Assembly (NCBI RefSeq): GCF_900107255.1 | Contig: NZ_FNPH01000003.1 | Span: 248,001-312,000, forward strand | DNA: 64,000 nucleotides | From: Micromonospora pattaloongensis | GTDB taxonomy: Bacteria; Actinomycetota; Actinomycetes; Mycobacteriales; Micromonosporaceae | Direction: 5' to 3' | Shown: piece by piece, positions 50,631 through 62,549 of the stretch | Numbering within the stretch: the first letter of the stretch is position 1 | How the letters are laid out: each line of letters opens with the position of its first letter | The notes under the pieces: generated by a model | What the model was told of the DNA's origin: nothing | Database searches by the model: none | The model's input: only the letters and a program-made list of their open reading frames with translations | Made by a program: the position numbers and the translations under genes

Positions 50631-51794
50631 TCAGCCCTTCAGGAGCTGACGTGCCATCACGATCCGCTGCACCTGGTTCGTGCCCTCGTAGATCTGGGTG
50701 ATCTTGGCGTCCCGCATCATGCGCTCGACCGGGAAGTCCTTGGTGTAGCCGTACCCGCCCAGCAGCTGCACCGCATCGGTGGTGATCTCCATGGCGGCGT
50801 CCGAGGCGAAGCACTTGGCGGCCGCGCCGAAGTAGGTCAGATCGACGTCGCCGCGCTCGGACTTGCCCGCCGCCGCGTACGTCAGCTGCCGCGCCGCCTC
50901 CAGCTTCATCCCCATGTCCGCGAGGAGGAACTGGATGCCCTGGAACTCGGCGACCGCCTTGCCGAACTGCTGCCGCTCCTGGACGTACCCCTTGGCGAAG
51001 TCCAGCGCGCCCTGCGCGATGCCGACCGCCTGCGCGGCGATCGTCACCCGGGTGTGGTCCAGGGTGCGCATCGCGGTGGCGAAGCCGGTCCCCGGCTCGC
51101 CGATCATGCGGTCCGCGGGGATCCGCACGTTGTCGAAGTACACCTCGCGGGTCGGCGAGCCCTTGATCCCGAGCTTCTTCTCCGGGGCGCCGAAGCTCAC
51201 CCCCGGGTCGGACTTCTCCACCACGAAGGCGGAAATGCCGCGGGATCGGGCGGCCGGGTCGGTCACCGCGAAGACCGTGTAGTACTCGGAGACGCCGGCG
51301 TTGGTGATCCACCGCTTCGCACCGTTGAGCACGTAGTGATCGCCGTCACGCTCGGCCCGCGTGCTCATCGAGGCCGCGTCGCTGCCGGCCTCCGGCTCCG
51401 ACAGGCAGTACGAGAACATCGCCTCGCCGGCCGCGACCGCGGTCAGGTAGCGGCGCTTGAGCTCCTCCGAGCCGGCCAGCAGCAGCGGCATCGTGCCGAG
51501 CTTGTTGACCGCCGGAATCAGCGAGGACGACGCGCAGGCGCGCGCCACCTCCTCGATCACGATCGCGGTGGCCAGCGCGTCCGCGCCCGCCCCGCCGTAC
51601 TCGACCGGGATGTGCGGCGCGTGGAAGTCCGCCGCCCGCAGCGCCTCGTACGATGCCTTCGGGAACTCACCGGTCTCGTCGGCCTCGGCGGCGTTGGGCG
51701 CCACCTTCGCGTCGCACACCGCCCGCACGGCCTCCCGGATCGCTTCGTGCTCCTCCGGAACCTGATAAACGTCGAACGACGTCGCTGTCGACAT
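50631..51794 (-). CDS. Acyl-CoA dehydrogenase
   Basis: FAD-dependent acyl-CoA dehydrogenase of 387 aa catalysing the first step of beta-oxidation or branched-chain acyl-CoA breakdown. Signature YCLSEPEAGSDAASMSTRA (FAD/substrate loop), WITNAGVSEYYTVFAVTD, and the C-terminal QLLGGYGYTKDFPVERMMRDAKITQIYEGTNQVQR, where Glu in IYEGTNQ is the usual catalytic base region. Its place near purE/purK recalls fadE25 of M. tuberculosis. The next gene upstream is divergent (ugd, 244 bp away). Confidence 0.92.
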   Translation of the reverse strand: MSTATSFDVYQVPEEHEAIREAVRAVCDAKVAPNAAEADETGEFPKASYEALRAADFHAPHIPVEYGGAGADALATAIVIEEVARACASSSLIPAVNKLGTMPLLLAGSEELKRRYLTAVAAGEAMFSYCLSEPEAGSDAASMSTRAERDGDHYVLNGAKRWITNAGVSEYYTVFAVTDPAARSRGISAFVVEKSDPGVSFGAPEKKLGIKGSPTREVYFDNVRIPADRMIGEPGTGFATAMRTLDHTRVTIAAQAVGIAQGALDFAKGYVQERQQFGKAVAEFQGIQFLLADMGMKLEAARQLTYAAAGKSERGDVDLTYFGAAAKCFASDAAMEITTDAVQLLGGYGYTKDFPVERMMRDAKITQIYEGTNQVQRIVMARQLLKG

Positions 51795-52038
51795 GACGGC
51801 CTCCCCTTGGCGATAGCCTGCGCGGATGTGAGGATACCGACCGACGAGCGACTGCCCGTTCCGCCCACGTAGGCTGAACCACTATCGTCGCTTGCGCACC
51901 TCGGCGGCTTCAGCCGGGTCACGCAGCCGACCCGCGGCCCCAAAATGTGAACTGTCCGATGACGGCGTCGAGATCCGACGTCGCACCAGACCGCGACGCA
52001 CCCACAGCGCGCCGCCGACGCGAGCGGAGACCACAGGC

Positions 52039-53466
52039 GTGACGATCCCGTACCCGAGTAGCCAGCCCGTGCCGTCGATCACGACGGTGACCCCGCCGTC
52101 GGGTTCGGCGCGGCCGCGGCTGACGTTCCTGGGCACCGGTTACCTGGGCGCCACGTACGCCATCTGCTACGCCGAGCTCGGCTACGAGGTGCTCGGTTTC
52201 GACGTCGACGCCGACAAGATCGCGATGCTCAACGCCGGGCAGGTGCCGATCCACGAGCCCGGCCTGGACGAGCTGCTCCGGCGCAATCTCGCCGCCGGGC
52301 GGCTCCGGTTCAGCACCGACATGGCCGAGACCGCGGACTTCGGTGACGTGCACTTCATCTGCGTGGGCACGCCGCAGCGCGCCGACGGCATGGGCGCCGA
52401 CCTCTCCTACGTCGAGGCGTCGGTGACGAGCCTGGCCCAGCACCTGACCCGCAAGGCGTTGATCGTCGGCAAGTCCACCGTGCCGGTGGGCACCGCCGAG
52501 TGGGTGGAGCAGTTGGTCGGCAAGCACACCGCGGCCGATCTCGGGGTCGAGGTGGCGTGGAGCCCGGAGTTCCTGCAGGAGGGTTTCGCCGTCGACGACG
52601 TGCTGCGCCCCAACCGGATCGTGGTCGGCGTCAAGAGCGACTGGGCCAACGGCATGCTCTACGCCGCGCACAAGGGCGTCTTCGATCTCGCCGCCACCGA
52701 GGACCGCGAAGTTCCCCTGGTCATCACGGACTTCGCCACCGCCGAGTTGGTCAAGGTCGCGGCCAACGCGTTCCTGGCCACCAAGATCTCGTTCATCAAC
52801 GCGATGGCCGAGGTCTGCGAGGCGGCCGGCGGGGACGTCACCCAGCTGGCCCGCGCGATCGGCTACGACCCGCGCATCGGCAACCGGTTCCTGCAGGCCG
52901 GTCTCGGCTTCGGCGGCGGCTGCCTACCCAAGGACATCCGGGCGTTCCAGGCCCGCGCGCAGGAGCTGGGCGCCGGTGAGGCCCTGCGCTTCCTGCACGA
53001 AGTCGACCTGATCAACCTGCGCCGCCGCACCCGCGTCCTCACCTTGGCCGCAGAGTTGTTGGGCCGCCGCTCCGGCCCCGCCGGACCCGACCTGTCCGGC
53101 ACCCGCATCGCCGTGCTCGGCGCCACCTTCAAACCCAACAGCGACGACGTCCGCGACGCCCCCTCCCTCGCCGTCGCCGCGATGCTCGCCAAGGCCGGCG
53201 CCGACGTGCGCATCTACGACCCGCAGGGCATGGAGAACGCCAAGCGCGCCCTGCCCGACCTCGGGTATGAGAAGTCGATGAACGATGCGGTGGCCGGCGC
53301 CGACCTCGTCTGCGTGCTCACCGAATGGGCCGACTTCCGCAACGCCGACCCCGTCGCCCTCGGCGAACTCGCCAGGGGCCGCCGCGTCATCGACGGCCGG
53401 AACTGCCTCGACTCCGCACTCTGGACCCAGGCCGGCTGGCAGTACCGCGGCATGGGCCGCCCCTGA
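52039..53466 (+). CDS. ugd: UDP-glucose 6-dehydrogenase
   Basis: Oxidises UDP-glucose twice to UDP-glucuronate, a precursor for envelope or exported polysaccharides. The 475-aa protein has the NAD-binding GTGYLG (32-37), the VGTP block HFICVGTPQRADG, KSTVPVGTAE, EFLQEG, and the catalytic Cys295 in FGGGCLPKDIRA; the C-terminal UDP-binding domain has GATFKPNSDDVRDAPS. GTG 52039 is the chosen start; the first 25 residues are a disordered extension, and a start nearer the Rossmann motif is possible. Followed by a strong terminator. Confidence 0.9.
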   Translation: MTIPYPSSQPVPSITTVTPPSGSARPRLTFLGTGYLGATYAICYAELGYEVLGFDVDADKIAMLNAGQVPIHEPGLDELLRRNLAAGRLRFSTDMAETADFGDVHFICVGTPQRADGMGADLSYVEASVTSLAQHLTRKALIVGKSTVPVGTAEWVEQLVGKHTAADLGVEVAWSPEFLQEGFAVDDVLRPNRIVVGVKSDWANGMLYAAHKGVFDLAATEDREVPLVITDFATAELVKVAANAFLATKISFINAMAEVCEAAGGDVTQLARAIGYDPRIGNRFLQAGLGFGGGCLPKDIRAFQARAQELGAGEALRFLHEVDLINLRRRTRVLTLAAELLGRRSGPAGPDLSGTRIAVLGATFKPNSDDVRDAPSLAVAAMLAKAGADVRIYDPQGMENAKRALPDLGYEKSMNDAVAGADLVCVLTEWADFRNADPVALGELARGRRVIDGRNCLDSALWTQAGWQYRGMGRP

Positions 53467-53485
53467 CGCCGCACGCGTGAGGCCG

Positions 53486-53521
53486 ATCGGCCGCGGACCC
53501 CGCCACGGGTCCGCGGCCGAT
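53486..53521 (+). terminator. Terminator of ugd
   Basis: Perfect 15-bp stem (arms 53486-53500 and 53507-53521, ATCGGCCGCGGACCC and its complement) with a 6-nt loop, starting 20 nt after the ugd stop codon. One of the strongest hairpins in the window. Confidence 0.8.
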
Positions 53522-53629
53522 GCCATTCTGTGATCTCGCCTCCTCCGGGGACTGTTCAAGCGATGCCTGTTTTGGGCATGCTTCCGGGAAGAGTCCACAA
53601 TGCTGGGCCGCCGGCCTGTCGGAGGTGCC

Positions 53630-56600
53630 GTGAACACCTACCCGTGTACCGTGTGCGGCCGCGACATGCCGCCCGCCGCCCGGTGCCCGTACTGCGGCGC
53701 GGAGCAGGGCGAGTTCGCCGACGAACTGGCGGCCGTGGAGCGTTCCATCGCCGAGATGAAGGCGCGGGACGTCGCGATCGCCAATGAGCAGAAGACGCTC
53801 GCCGCGAAGCTGCAGGCGGCGGTCTTTCAACGCGACATCCTGGCGCACGCGAACGCCGAACGGCTCCGCCGCGCGAACCGACCCCGGATGACCCTGCGGC
53901 GCCGGGTCGGTCGGCGGCCGCCGACGGCCGGGCGTCCGGGGCCGCCGCGCGCCCGCCGGCCCGCTCCCGAGCCCGACCCCGCCGCGCCGTCCGCGGGCGC
54001 GCGCGCGACCGACATCCCGACGCCACCGGCCGATCCCCCGGTCGAGCCCGAGCCCCGCGTCCGGCCCGAGGCCTCGTCCCGGGAGATCCAGAACGTCCTG
54101 CTCGGACTGAGCGCCCTGCTGCTCGCCGTCGCGGCGGTCGTCTTCGCCGGCCTCGCGGTCAGCTCGCTCGAGGCAGCCAGTCGGGTGGCGATCCTGGTCG
54201 CCGCGACCGTGGCCATGCTCGCCGCGGCGCCCGTGCTGGCCCGCCGATCGTTGATCTCCACCGCCGAGACCGTCGCCGCGATCGGTCTGCTCCTGGTCCC
54301 GCTGATCGGGTACGCGGTCTGGAGCGTCGACGCGCTCCGCGGCGCGCCGCTCTCCGGCGGGGTCTTCGCCGGCCTGATCTTCGCGATCACCGCCGTGATC
54401 GCGGGAAGCTACGCGACCGCCACCCGGCTGAGCGTGCCGCGCTACGCGACCGTCGTGGCCGTGCAGCCCGTGCTGCCGCTGTTCGCGTACGACTGGATCG
54501 GTGACGCCGGCGGATGGGCGCTGGCGCTGGCCGTGGTGGCCGGCATCGACCTCTACCTCGGCCGGCTCTTCGCCGAGCACGGGCGGCTGAGCCCGCCGGG
54601 TCGCGTCGGCGCGCCGTCACGGCGGGACGCGGGGTCGGACGCGACCGGCGCCGCGGAGCCGGTGGGCGTCGATCGGCCGGAGAGCGCGCCGGAGGAGACC
54701 GACGCGGTCGTCGCCGCCGAGCCCGACGGGCCGCGCAGCGGCGGGCAGCCGCCGCCGGCCGCGGCGCCCCCGGCCCCGATCGTGCCCGGCATCTGGCTCC
54801 GGGAACTGATCTGGACGCTGCACGGCGTGGCGATCGGCGCGGCGCTGGTCTACGCCGTCGCGGCGCTGCTCGGCGCCGACACGCTCCCCGCCGCGGCGCG
54901 GTCGGCGCTGATCCTGCTGCTGGCCGCGGTCGTGGCGCTGGCCGGCGCCCTGAGCATGGGTCACCGCCCGCTGCCCGACATCGCGGCCGGGGTGCTCACG
55001 CTCGCCGTGATCGGATCCGTCGCCCGGGTCGCGGCGGTCGCGCTGCCGGGGCACGCCCTGCTGATCGTCGCGGCGGTGGTCACGGTCACCGGCCTGGCCG
55101 TACGCGCGATCCCCGACCAGGCCCGGCGCGGGCCGCAACTGGCCTCGGCCGCCGCGCTCGCCGTACTGGGGACCCTGGTCGCCGGCAGCGCGCTGCGGGC
55201 GGCGCTGGCGTCGGTGCGGGCCGCGCAGCCGGTGTGGGAGGCCGACCTGGCCGCCTACCCCGGCACGGTGGCGGCGGCCGCCGGTCCGATCGACTGGCAG
55301 CTCGCGGTCGCCGCGCTGCTGCTCACCGTCGCCGCCGTGCTCGCGCTGCCGCCGGCGGCCCGTCGGGAGTCCGCCGTCGCCGGGGCCGCGCTGACCGCCC
55401 TGGCCGTTCCCGCGGCGTTCGCGCTGCCCTGGTACGCCGCGCCCTGGCCGCCGGCCCTGGCCGCGGCCGGCATCGGCGCCGCTGGGCTTTTCGCGCGGAC
55501 CGAGCGGGCGGCGTACGTCCACGCCGCCGGCGCCGCGATCGTCGGGTTCGCCGCCGCGGGCGCGGCGCTGGTCCGGCCCGGCCTGACCGCCGGCGTGCTG
55601 ATCGCGCTCGCGACCGCCGGGGTGCTGATCGCGCTCGCCGCCCGGCTGCCCGAGTTCCGGGCCGATCCACCCGCCGAGACCATGGCGGCCTGGGCCGCCG
55701 GCGCCACGGCGTTCGCGCTGCCGGGCGCGGTCGCGGCGCTCGTCGCCGCCACCACCCCGGCCGGCGCGCAGACCAGCGCGACCGCGCAGCAGGCCGCGAC
55801 CGTCTCCGTCCTCGCGGCGAGCTTCCTCGCCGTCTGCGCGACCCTCGGCTACGCCGCCGTCACCCAGGTCGCCGAGCGGCAGATCAGCCTGCCGCTGACC
55901 CTCGGCACCGGCCTCGGCGCCCTGCTGGTGGCCGGCGCCGCCTTCGCCGCGCCCGGCGCCACCGTCGCCGACACCTGGGTCGGGGCGCTGCTGCTGGCCG
56001 CCGCGGTGCTGCTCTTCCTCGCACCGACGATCGACGCCGGGCGGCGCGCCGACCGGCTGCTCGACGGGCCCGACTTCGCCGCCGCCGCGGCCACCGCCGC
56101 GCTGGTCGGCACCCTCGCCCGGATCGCCGCGATCGTCGTGCCCGGCATCGAGCTCGCCGCCACCGCCGCGCTGGTCCTGCTCGTCGCCGTCGCGGTACGG
56201 GCCATGCCGGAGCAGTGGCGGCGGGGGCCGGTGCTCGGCGCGGCGGTCAGCGGCGGAGTCGTCGCGCTGATCGCCGGGTACGCCGCGGTCGGCCACGCGC
56301 TGCGTGCCCTCGCCACCCCGGGACCACTGTGGAACGGCGACCTGGGCGCCTGGCCCGTCGGGGCCGGAGCGGTCGGCTGGCAGGTTCCCGGCGCGCTGGT
56401 GCTGCTCGCCGTGGCCGCGGCGGTGCTGCTGCCGCGCCCCTGGTCGTACGACGTATCCGGGGCGCTCGCCGCGCTGGCCACCGTCGCCACCCCGGTCGCC
56501 CTCGGTCTGCCCTGGTGGTCGCCGATCCTGGTCGGCTCCGCGGTCACCGTCGTCTACGCCCTGGCCGGCGTCGCGGCCGCCGACCCCCGCGCGGGGCTGA

Positions 56601-58642
56601 GCCGGACCGTCGTCGCCGGCACCGTCGCGCTCTTCGCCGCCGGGGGCGGTCTGGTCCGCCCCTGGACCACCGCCGCCGCGCTCGCGGTGGTGACGCTGCT
56701 CGGCGCCGTCGTCGCCACCCTCGCACGGGTGCTCGCCGGCCTTCCCGATGAGCAGGCCGGTCCCGGACCGCGGGGCGGCGCCGGCGACGGCCCCGCCCCG
56801 CCGACCGACCTGATGCCGGCGCATCTGGCGCAGATCGGCGGCCCCGCGACCGGCGGCGCGCTCCTCGCGCTTCCCGGCGCCGTCGCCGCGTTCGCCGCCC
56901 AGCTCGGCTGGCCGGCCGCCATCGTGTTGACCAGCGCGCTCGCGGCCTCCTGCACCGGCATCGCCGTGCTGGCCCTGGCCCGCCAGCAGGTGCCGCACTA
57001 CCTGCCGTACGCGACCGTGGGAATCGTCGGCGGCGCGACCGTGACGGGGCTCGCGGCACTGCCCACCGCGCTGCCGGCCGGCCTGTACGCCGCCGGCGCC
57101 ACGCTGCTCGGGGTGCTCGCCGAGCTGCTGCGGGCCAACACCACGCCGCCCGGCGGACCGGCCCAGCCGGCGCACCACTGGTCCGCGCTCGGTCCGGCCG
57201 CCGACCGGCTGCCCCCGGCGCAGCCGCAGGCCCGCTGGCTGGTCAGCCCCGGCCGCGGCGTCGTGGTCGCCACCGCGCTGCCGACCGCGCTCGCCGCGGT
57301 GGCGATCGCGCCCGCGCTGCTCGCCGCGCTCGTCGGGCCGTACCAGGTGCTGGGCCGGATCTGGCAAGGTCCGCCGCCGGAGCTGCTCGACCCGCCACGG
57401 GACGCGATGGACCCGACCAACGTGCTGGCCGCGCTCCTGCTGACCGTCGCCGCCGCGCTCGCGGCGACCGGGTTCAGCGGCAGCCGGGCGAGCGAGGCGG
57501 TCCCGGTTGTCCTGCCGGGGGTCGCGATCACCCTCCTGATCGCGCCGATCTCGCTCGGCCGCGGCTGGCCCGACGGCACCATGGCGGCGCTCGCGGTCTT
57601 CACGATCGCGATGCTCGGCCTGGCGCTGACGCCGCCGCCACCGGACACCGACCGGGCGCGCCCGGCCCGGATCGCCCGCGTCGTGGTGTTCGTCATCGGG
57701 CTCGCCGCCGGCGGCGCCGGGCTCGTCGGCAGCCTCGCCACCCGGCCGCTCACGCTCTTCACGCTCGGCGGCGCCGTGGCCGTCGGCGCCGTCGCGGCGT
57801 ACTTCGGCCGCGCCCAGAACGCCCGCATCCTCGGCTGGCTGTTCGCCGCCGTGATGGCGCAGCTGTTCGTGCTGACCGTCGGGCTCGTCGCCGGCCTCCC
57901 GCCGACCACGTCGGCGTTCGGGGTGCTGGCCGTCGGGGCGGCGCTGCTGGTCACCGCGACCCGCCTGCCCCGGCTGCGGCGTCCGGAGGCGGTCCGGGAA
58001 TCCGCCGTCGTGGAGTGGAGCGGGTACGCCGCCGCGCTCCTCGCGCTCGCCCTGGCCTTCGACTCGCCGCGGCACGTGGCCGCGCTGCTCGCCGCGTGGG
58101 GCGCGGTGCTCGGGGTGGTCGCCACCCGCCCCGGGCGGCAGCCCGTGGAACGCCGCGTGATCTTCTGGGCGGCGGTCGCCTGCGAAATCACCGCGTGGTG
58201 GCTGTTGATGGCGCTGAGCGACGTCGCCCTGACCGAGGCGTACACGCTGCCATTCGCGGCGCTCGCCCTGCTCGTCGGGGTGCTCGAGCTGCGCTACCGC
58301 CCCGACCTGAGCAGCTGGACCGCGTACGGGCCCGCGCTGCTGGCGGCGTTCGTGCCCACCCTGGTCATCGTGCTCGCCACGAACAGCGGCGACCTGCGGC
58401 AACTGCTGCTTCTGCTGGGCGCGGTCGCCACGCTGATCGCCGGCTCGATGCGGCAACAGCAGGCACCCGTGGTGGTCGGCGCGATCGTCACCGCGATCAC
58501 CGCGATACACGTGCTGACGCTGGTCGGGCCGTGGCTGGCGCTGATCCCGGTCGGCATCGTGCTGCTGGCGCTCGGCGCGACGAACGAGCGCCGACGCCGC
58601 ACCCAGGAACGCCTCCGCGGCGCCCTGCGCGGCCTGCGGTGA
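53630..58642 (+). CDS. Giant multi-spanning membrane protein with N-terminal zinc ribbon (SCO7613 type)
   Basis: A 1670-aa protein resembling the SCO7613-family giant membrane proteins of actinobacteria. Residues 1-25 form a zinc ribbon (YPCTVCGRDMPPAARCPYCG, two C-x2-C knuckles), then a coiled-coil stretch (about 26-85), a Pro/Arg-rich segment and from about residue 155 onward dozens of hydrophobic Ala/Val/Leu-rich helices up to the basic C-terminus. The membrane part contains internal repeats about 365 residues apart: AVRAIPDQARRGPQL...VWEADLAAYPG and AVRAMPEQWRRGPVL...LWNGDLGAWPV, with a weaker third copy. GTG 53630 follows GGAGGT closely; ATG 53600 is an alternative. Extreme Ala/Leu/Val codon uniformity gives long spurious frames on the opposite strand. 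Function unknown. Confidence 0.8.
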   Translation: MNTYPCTVCGRDMPPAARCPYCGAEQGEFADELAAVERSIAEMKARDVAIANEQKTLAAKLQAAVFQRDILAHANAERLRRANRPRMTLRRRVGRRPPTAGRPGPPRARRPAPEPDPAAPSAGARATDIPTPPADPPVEPEPRVRPEASSREIQNVLLGLSALLLAVAAVVFAGLAVSSLEAASRVAILVAATVAMLAAAPVLARRSLISTAETVAAIGLLLVPLIGYAVWSVDALRGAPLSGGVFAGLIFAITAVIAGSYATATRLSVPRYATVVAVQPVLPLFAYDWIGDAGGWALALAVVAGIDLYLGRLFAEHGRLSPPGRVGAPSRRDAGSDATGAAEPVGVDRPESAPEETDAVVAAEPDGPRSGGQPPPAAAPPAPIVPGIWLRELIWTLHGVAIGAALVYAVAALLGADTLPAAARSALILLLAAVVALAGALSMGHRPLPDIAAGVLTLAVIGSVARVAAVALPGHALLIVAAVVTVTGLAVRAIPDQARRGPQLASAAALAVLGTLVAGSALRAALASVRAAQPVWEADLAAYPGTVAAAAGPIDWQLAVAALLLTVAAVLALPPAARRESAVAGAALTALAVPAAFALPWYAAPWPPALAAAGIGAAGLFARTERAAYVHAAGAAIVGFAAAGAALVRPGLTAGVLIALATAGVLIALAARLPEFRADPPAETMAAWAAGATAFALPGAVAALVAATTPAGAQTSATAQQAATVSVLAASFLAVCATLGYAAVTQVAERQISLPLTLGTGLGALLVAGAAFAAPGATVADTWVGALLLAAAVLLFLAPTIDAGRRADRLLDGPDFAAAAATAALVGTLARIAAIVVPGIELAATAALVLLVAVAVRAMPEQWRRGPVLGAAVSGGVVALIAGYAAVGHALRALATPGPLWNGDLGAWPVGAGAVGWQVPGALVLLAVAAAVLLPRPWSYDVSGALAALATVATPVALGLPWWSPILVGSAVTVVYALAGVAAADPRAGLSRTVVAGTVALFAAGGGLVRPWTTAAALAVVTLLGAVVATLARVLAGLPDEQAGPGPRGGAGDGPAPPTDLMPAHLAQIGGPATGGALLALPGAVAAFAAQLGWPAAIVLTSALAASCTGIAVLALARQQVPHYLPYATVGIVGGATVTGLAALPTALPAGLYAAGATLLGVLAELLRANTTPPGGPAQPAHHWSALGPAADRLPPAQPQARWLVSPGRGVVVATALPTALAAVAIAPALLAALVGPYQVLGRIWQGPPPELLDPPRDAMDPTNVLAALLLTVAAALAATGFSGSRASEAVPVVLPGVAITLLIAPISLGRGWPDGTMAALAVFTIAMLGLALTPPPPDTDRARPARIARVVVFVIGLAAGGAGLVGSLATRPLTLFTLGGAVAVGAVAAYFGRAQNARILGWLFAAVMAQLFVLTVGLVAGLPPTTSAFGVLAVGAALLVTATRLPRLRRPEAVRESAVVEWSGYAAALLALALAFDSPRHVAALLAAWGAVLGVVATRPGRQPVERRVIFWAAVACEITAWWLLMALSDVALTEAYTLPFAALALLVGVLELRYRPDLSSWTAYGPALLAAFVPTLVIVLATNSGDLRQLLLLLGAVATLIAGSMRQQQAPVVVGAIVTAITAIHVLTLVGPWLALIPVGIVLLALGATNERRRRTQERLRGALRGLR

Positions 58643-58647
58643 CCGGA

Positions 58648-59148
58648 TCAGTCCCGGACCGGCAGGGAGGCGCGCAGCGCCGCGTCCTTCTCGGCGACGA
58701 GCGCCTCAAGGTCGTCCTGAAACGTCAACATCCGGGTGCGCAGATCCTCGTCGGCGGCGGCGAGGATCCGCACGGCGAGCAGGCCGGCGTTGCGGGCGCC
58801 GCCGATCGAGACCGTGGCCACCGGCACGCCGGCCGGCATCTGCACGATCGACAGCAGGGAGTCCATCCCGTCGAGGTACTTCAACGGCACCGGCACCCCG
58901 ATCACCGGCAGCGGCGTGGCCGACGCGACCATGCCCGGCAGGTGCGCGGCGCCGCCCGCGCCCGCGATGATCACCCGGAGGCCGCGCCCGGCGGCCGCAC
59001 GGGCGTACTCGATCATGCCGACCGGGGTGCGGTGCGCCGAGACCACCCGCACCTCGTACGGGATGCCGAACTCGTCCAGTGCCTCCGCGGCCGCCTTCAT
59101 GGTCGGCCAGTCGGAGTCGCTACCCATGATCACACCGACGCTGGTCAT
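58648..59148 (-). CDS. purE: N5-carboxyaminoimidazole ribonucleotide mutase
   Basis: Class I PurE: converts N5-CAIR from PurK to CAIR in purine synthesis. The 166-aa protein has the standard motifs [28 protein letters not shown] with the catalytic His, [17 protein letters not shown] and [25 protein letters not shown]. It begins 10 nt after the end of purK on the same strand and ends 5 nt from the convergent giant membrane-protein gene. Confidence 0.96.
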   Translation of the reverse strand: MTSVGVIMGSDSDWPTMKAAAEALDEFGIPYEVRVVSAHRTPVGMIEYARAAAGRGLRVIIAGAGGAAHLPGMVASATPLPVIGVPVPLKYLDGMDSLLSIVQMPAGVPVATVSIGGARNAGLLAVRILAAADEDLRTRMLTFQDDLEALVAEKDAALRASLPVRD

Positions 59149-59158
59149 CGCGTGCCTC

Positions 59159-60310
59159 TCAGTCGTCCACGCCGTCGCGCAGCCAGCGGGCCGCCCGCGC
59201 GGCGCGGACGCGCAGCTCGGGCAGGTCGTCGCCGAGCACGGTGACGTGCCCGATCTTCCGGCCCGGTCGGGTCTGCTTGCCGTAGAGGTGGACCTTCACC
59301 CCGGGGTCCGCGGCGAAGAGGTGGTGCAACCGCTCGTCGATCGACATGCCGCCGTCGGCGCCGCCGAGCACGTTCGCCATCACGACGGCGGGCGCGGCGA
59401 GCCCGGTGTCCCCCATCGGGTAGTCGAGCACCGCCCGCAGGTGCTGCTCGAACTGCGAGGTCCGGGCCCCCTCGATCGTCCAGTGCCCCGAGTTGTGCGG
59501 GCGCATCGCCAGCTCGTTGACGACGAGACCGCGATCGGTCTCGAAGAGCTCGACGGCGAGCAGGCCGACCACGCCGAGCTCGGTGGCGACGTCGATCGCG
59601 AGCCGCTGCGCCGCCACGGCCAGCTCCTCCGGCAGTTCCGGCGCGGGCGCCAGCACCTCCACGCAGATGCCGTCGCGCTGCACCGTCTCGACCACCGGAT
59701 AGACCGCCACCTGCCCGAGCGGCGAGCGCGCCACCTGCACCGCCAGCTCGCGGCGCAGCGGCACCCGCTCCTCGGCGATCAGCTCGGTGCCGGCCGCCAG
59801 CAGCTCCGCCGCCTCCTCGGGCGCGGAGAAGAGCCACACGCCACGGCCGTCGTAGCCGCCGCGGACCGCCTTGACGATCAGCGGCCACCCCACCTCGGCG
59901 CCGAACGCCGTCAGGTCCGCCACGTCGCCGATCGGCGTCCACCGCGGCACCGGCGCCCCGAGCGCGGCGAGCCGCTCCCGCATCGCGCGCTTGTCCTGCG
60001 CGTACAGCAGCGCGTCGGCGCCGGGGTGCAGCGCCACGCCCTCGGCGGCGAGCGCGCGGATGTGCTCCCCCGGCACGTGCTCGTGGTCGAAGGTGACCAC
60101 GTCGCAGCCCTTCGCGAAGGCGCGCAGCGCGCCGAGATCGGTGTGGTCGCCGTACTGCACGTCCCGGGCGACGAGCGCGGCGCCGTCGTCCGGGGAGAGC
60201 GCGAGCACGCGCAGCGACTGACCAAGGGCAATCGCGGCCTGATGGGTCATCCGGGCCAACTGGCCGCCACCCACCATGCCGACAACGGGCAGACCGGTAC
60301 GGGTATCCAT
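59159..60310 (-). CDS. purK: N5-carboxyaminoimidazole ribonucleotide synthase
   Basis: ATP-grasp enzyme making N5-CAIR from AIR, bicarbonate and ATP; substrate supplier of PurE. The 383-aa product starts [23 protein letters not shown] and shows the ATP-grasp blocks [72 protein letters not shown]. Translation starts at ATG 60310; TAGGCT lies 10 nt upstream. Operon purK-purE. Confidence 0.95.
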   Translation of the reverse strand: MDTRTGLPVVGMVGGGQLARMTHQAAIALGQSLRVLALSPDDGAALVARDVQYGDHTDLGALRAFAKGCDVVTFDHEHVPGEHIRALAAEGVALHPGADALLYAQDKRAMRERLAALGAPVPRWTPIGDVADLTAFGAEVGWPLIVKAVRGGYDGRGVWLFSAPEEAAELLAAGTELIAEERVPLRRELAVQVARSPLGQVAVYPVVETVQRDGICVEVLAPAPELPEELAVAAQRLAIDVATELGVVGLLAVELFETDRGLVVNELAMRPHNSGHWTIEGARTSQFEQHLRAVLDYPMGDTGLAAPAVVMANVLGGADGGMSIDERLHHLFAADPGVKVHLYGKQTRPGRKIGHVTVLGDDLPELRVRAARAARWLRDGVDD

Positions 60311-60356
60311 GGCAGCCGCCAGCCTAGCGGCGCGGCGAACGCGCGATCACGGCAGG

Positions 60357-62384
<2,028 letters not shown>

Positions 62385-62549
62385 GTGCGTGCGCTCCTCG
62401 GTGCGGGACTCCCCTAGCCTCTCAGCTCCGCCGGTGCCCCGCACGGCCGACCGCTACTCCAACGTCGGCGGCGTCGTCGCCCCGGGCGGCGGTACCGGCC
62501 GTCCACGGTAGAGGGTCGCCGGCGAGGCCGAGCGCCGCGGCGGCACCGC

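Noticed and set aside
54617..58510. Very long minus-strand open frame (about 1300 codons) opposite the giant membrane-protein gene
   Set aside because: Its translation is an unstructured Gly/Arg/Gln/Asp-rich string without any domain, while the plus strand encodes a plausible zinc-ribbon membrane protein. It is a composition artefact of Ala/Val/Leu-rich high-GC coding DNA.
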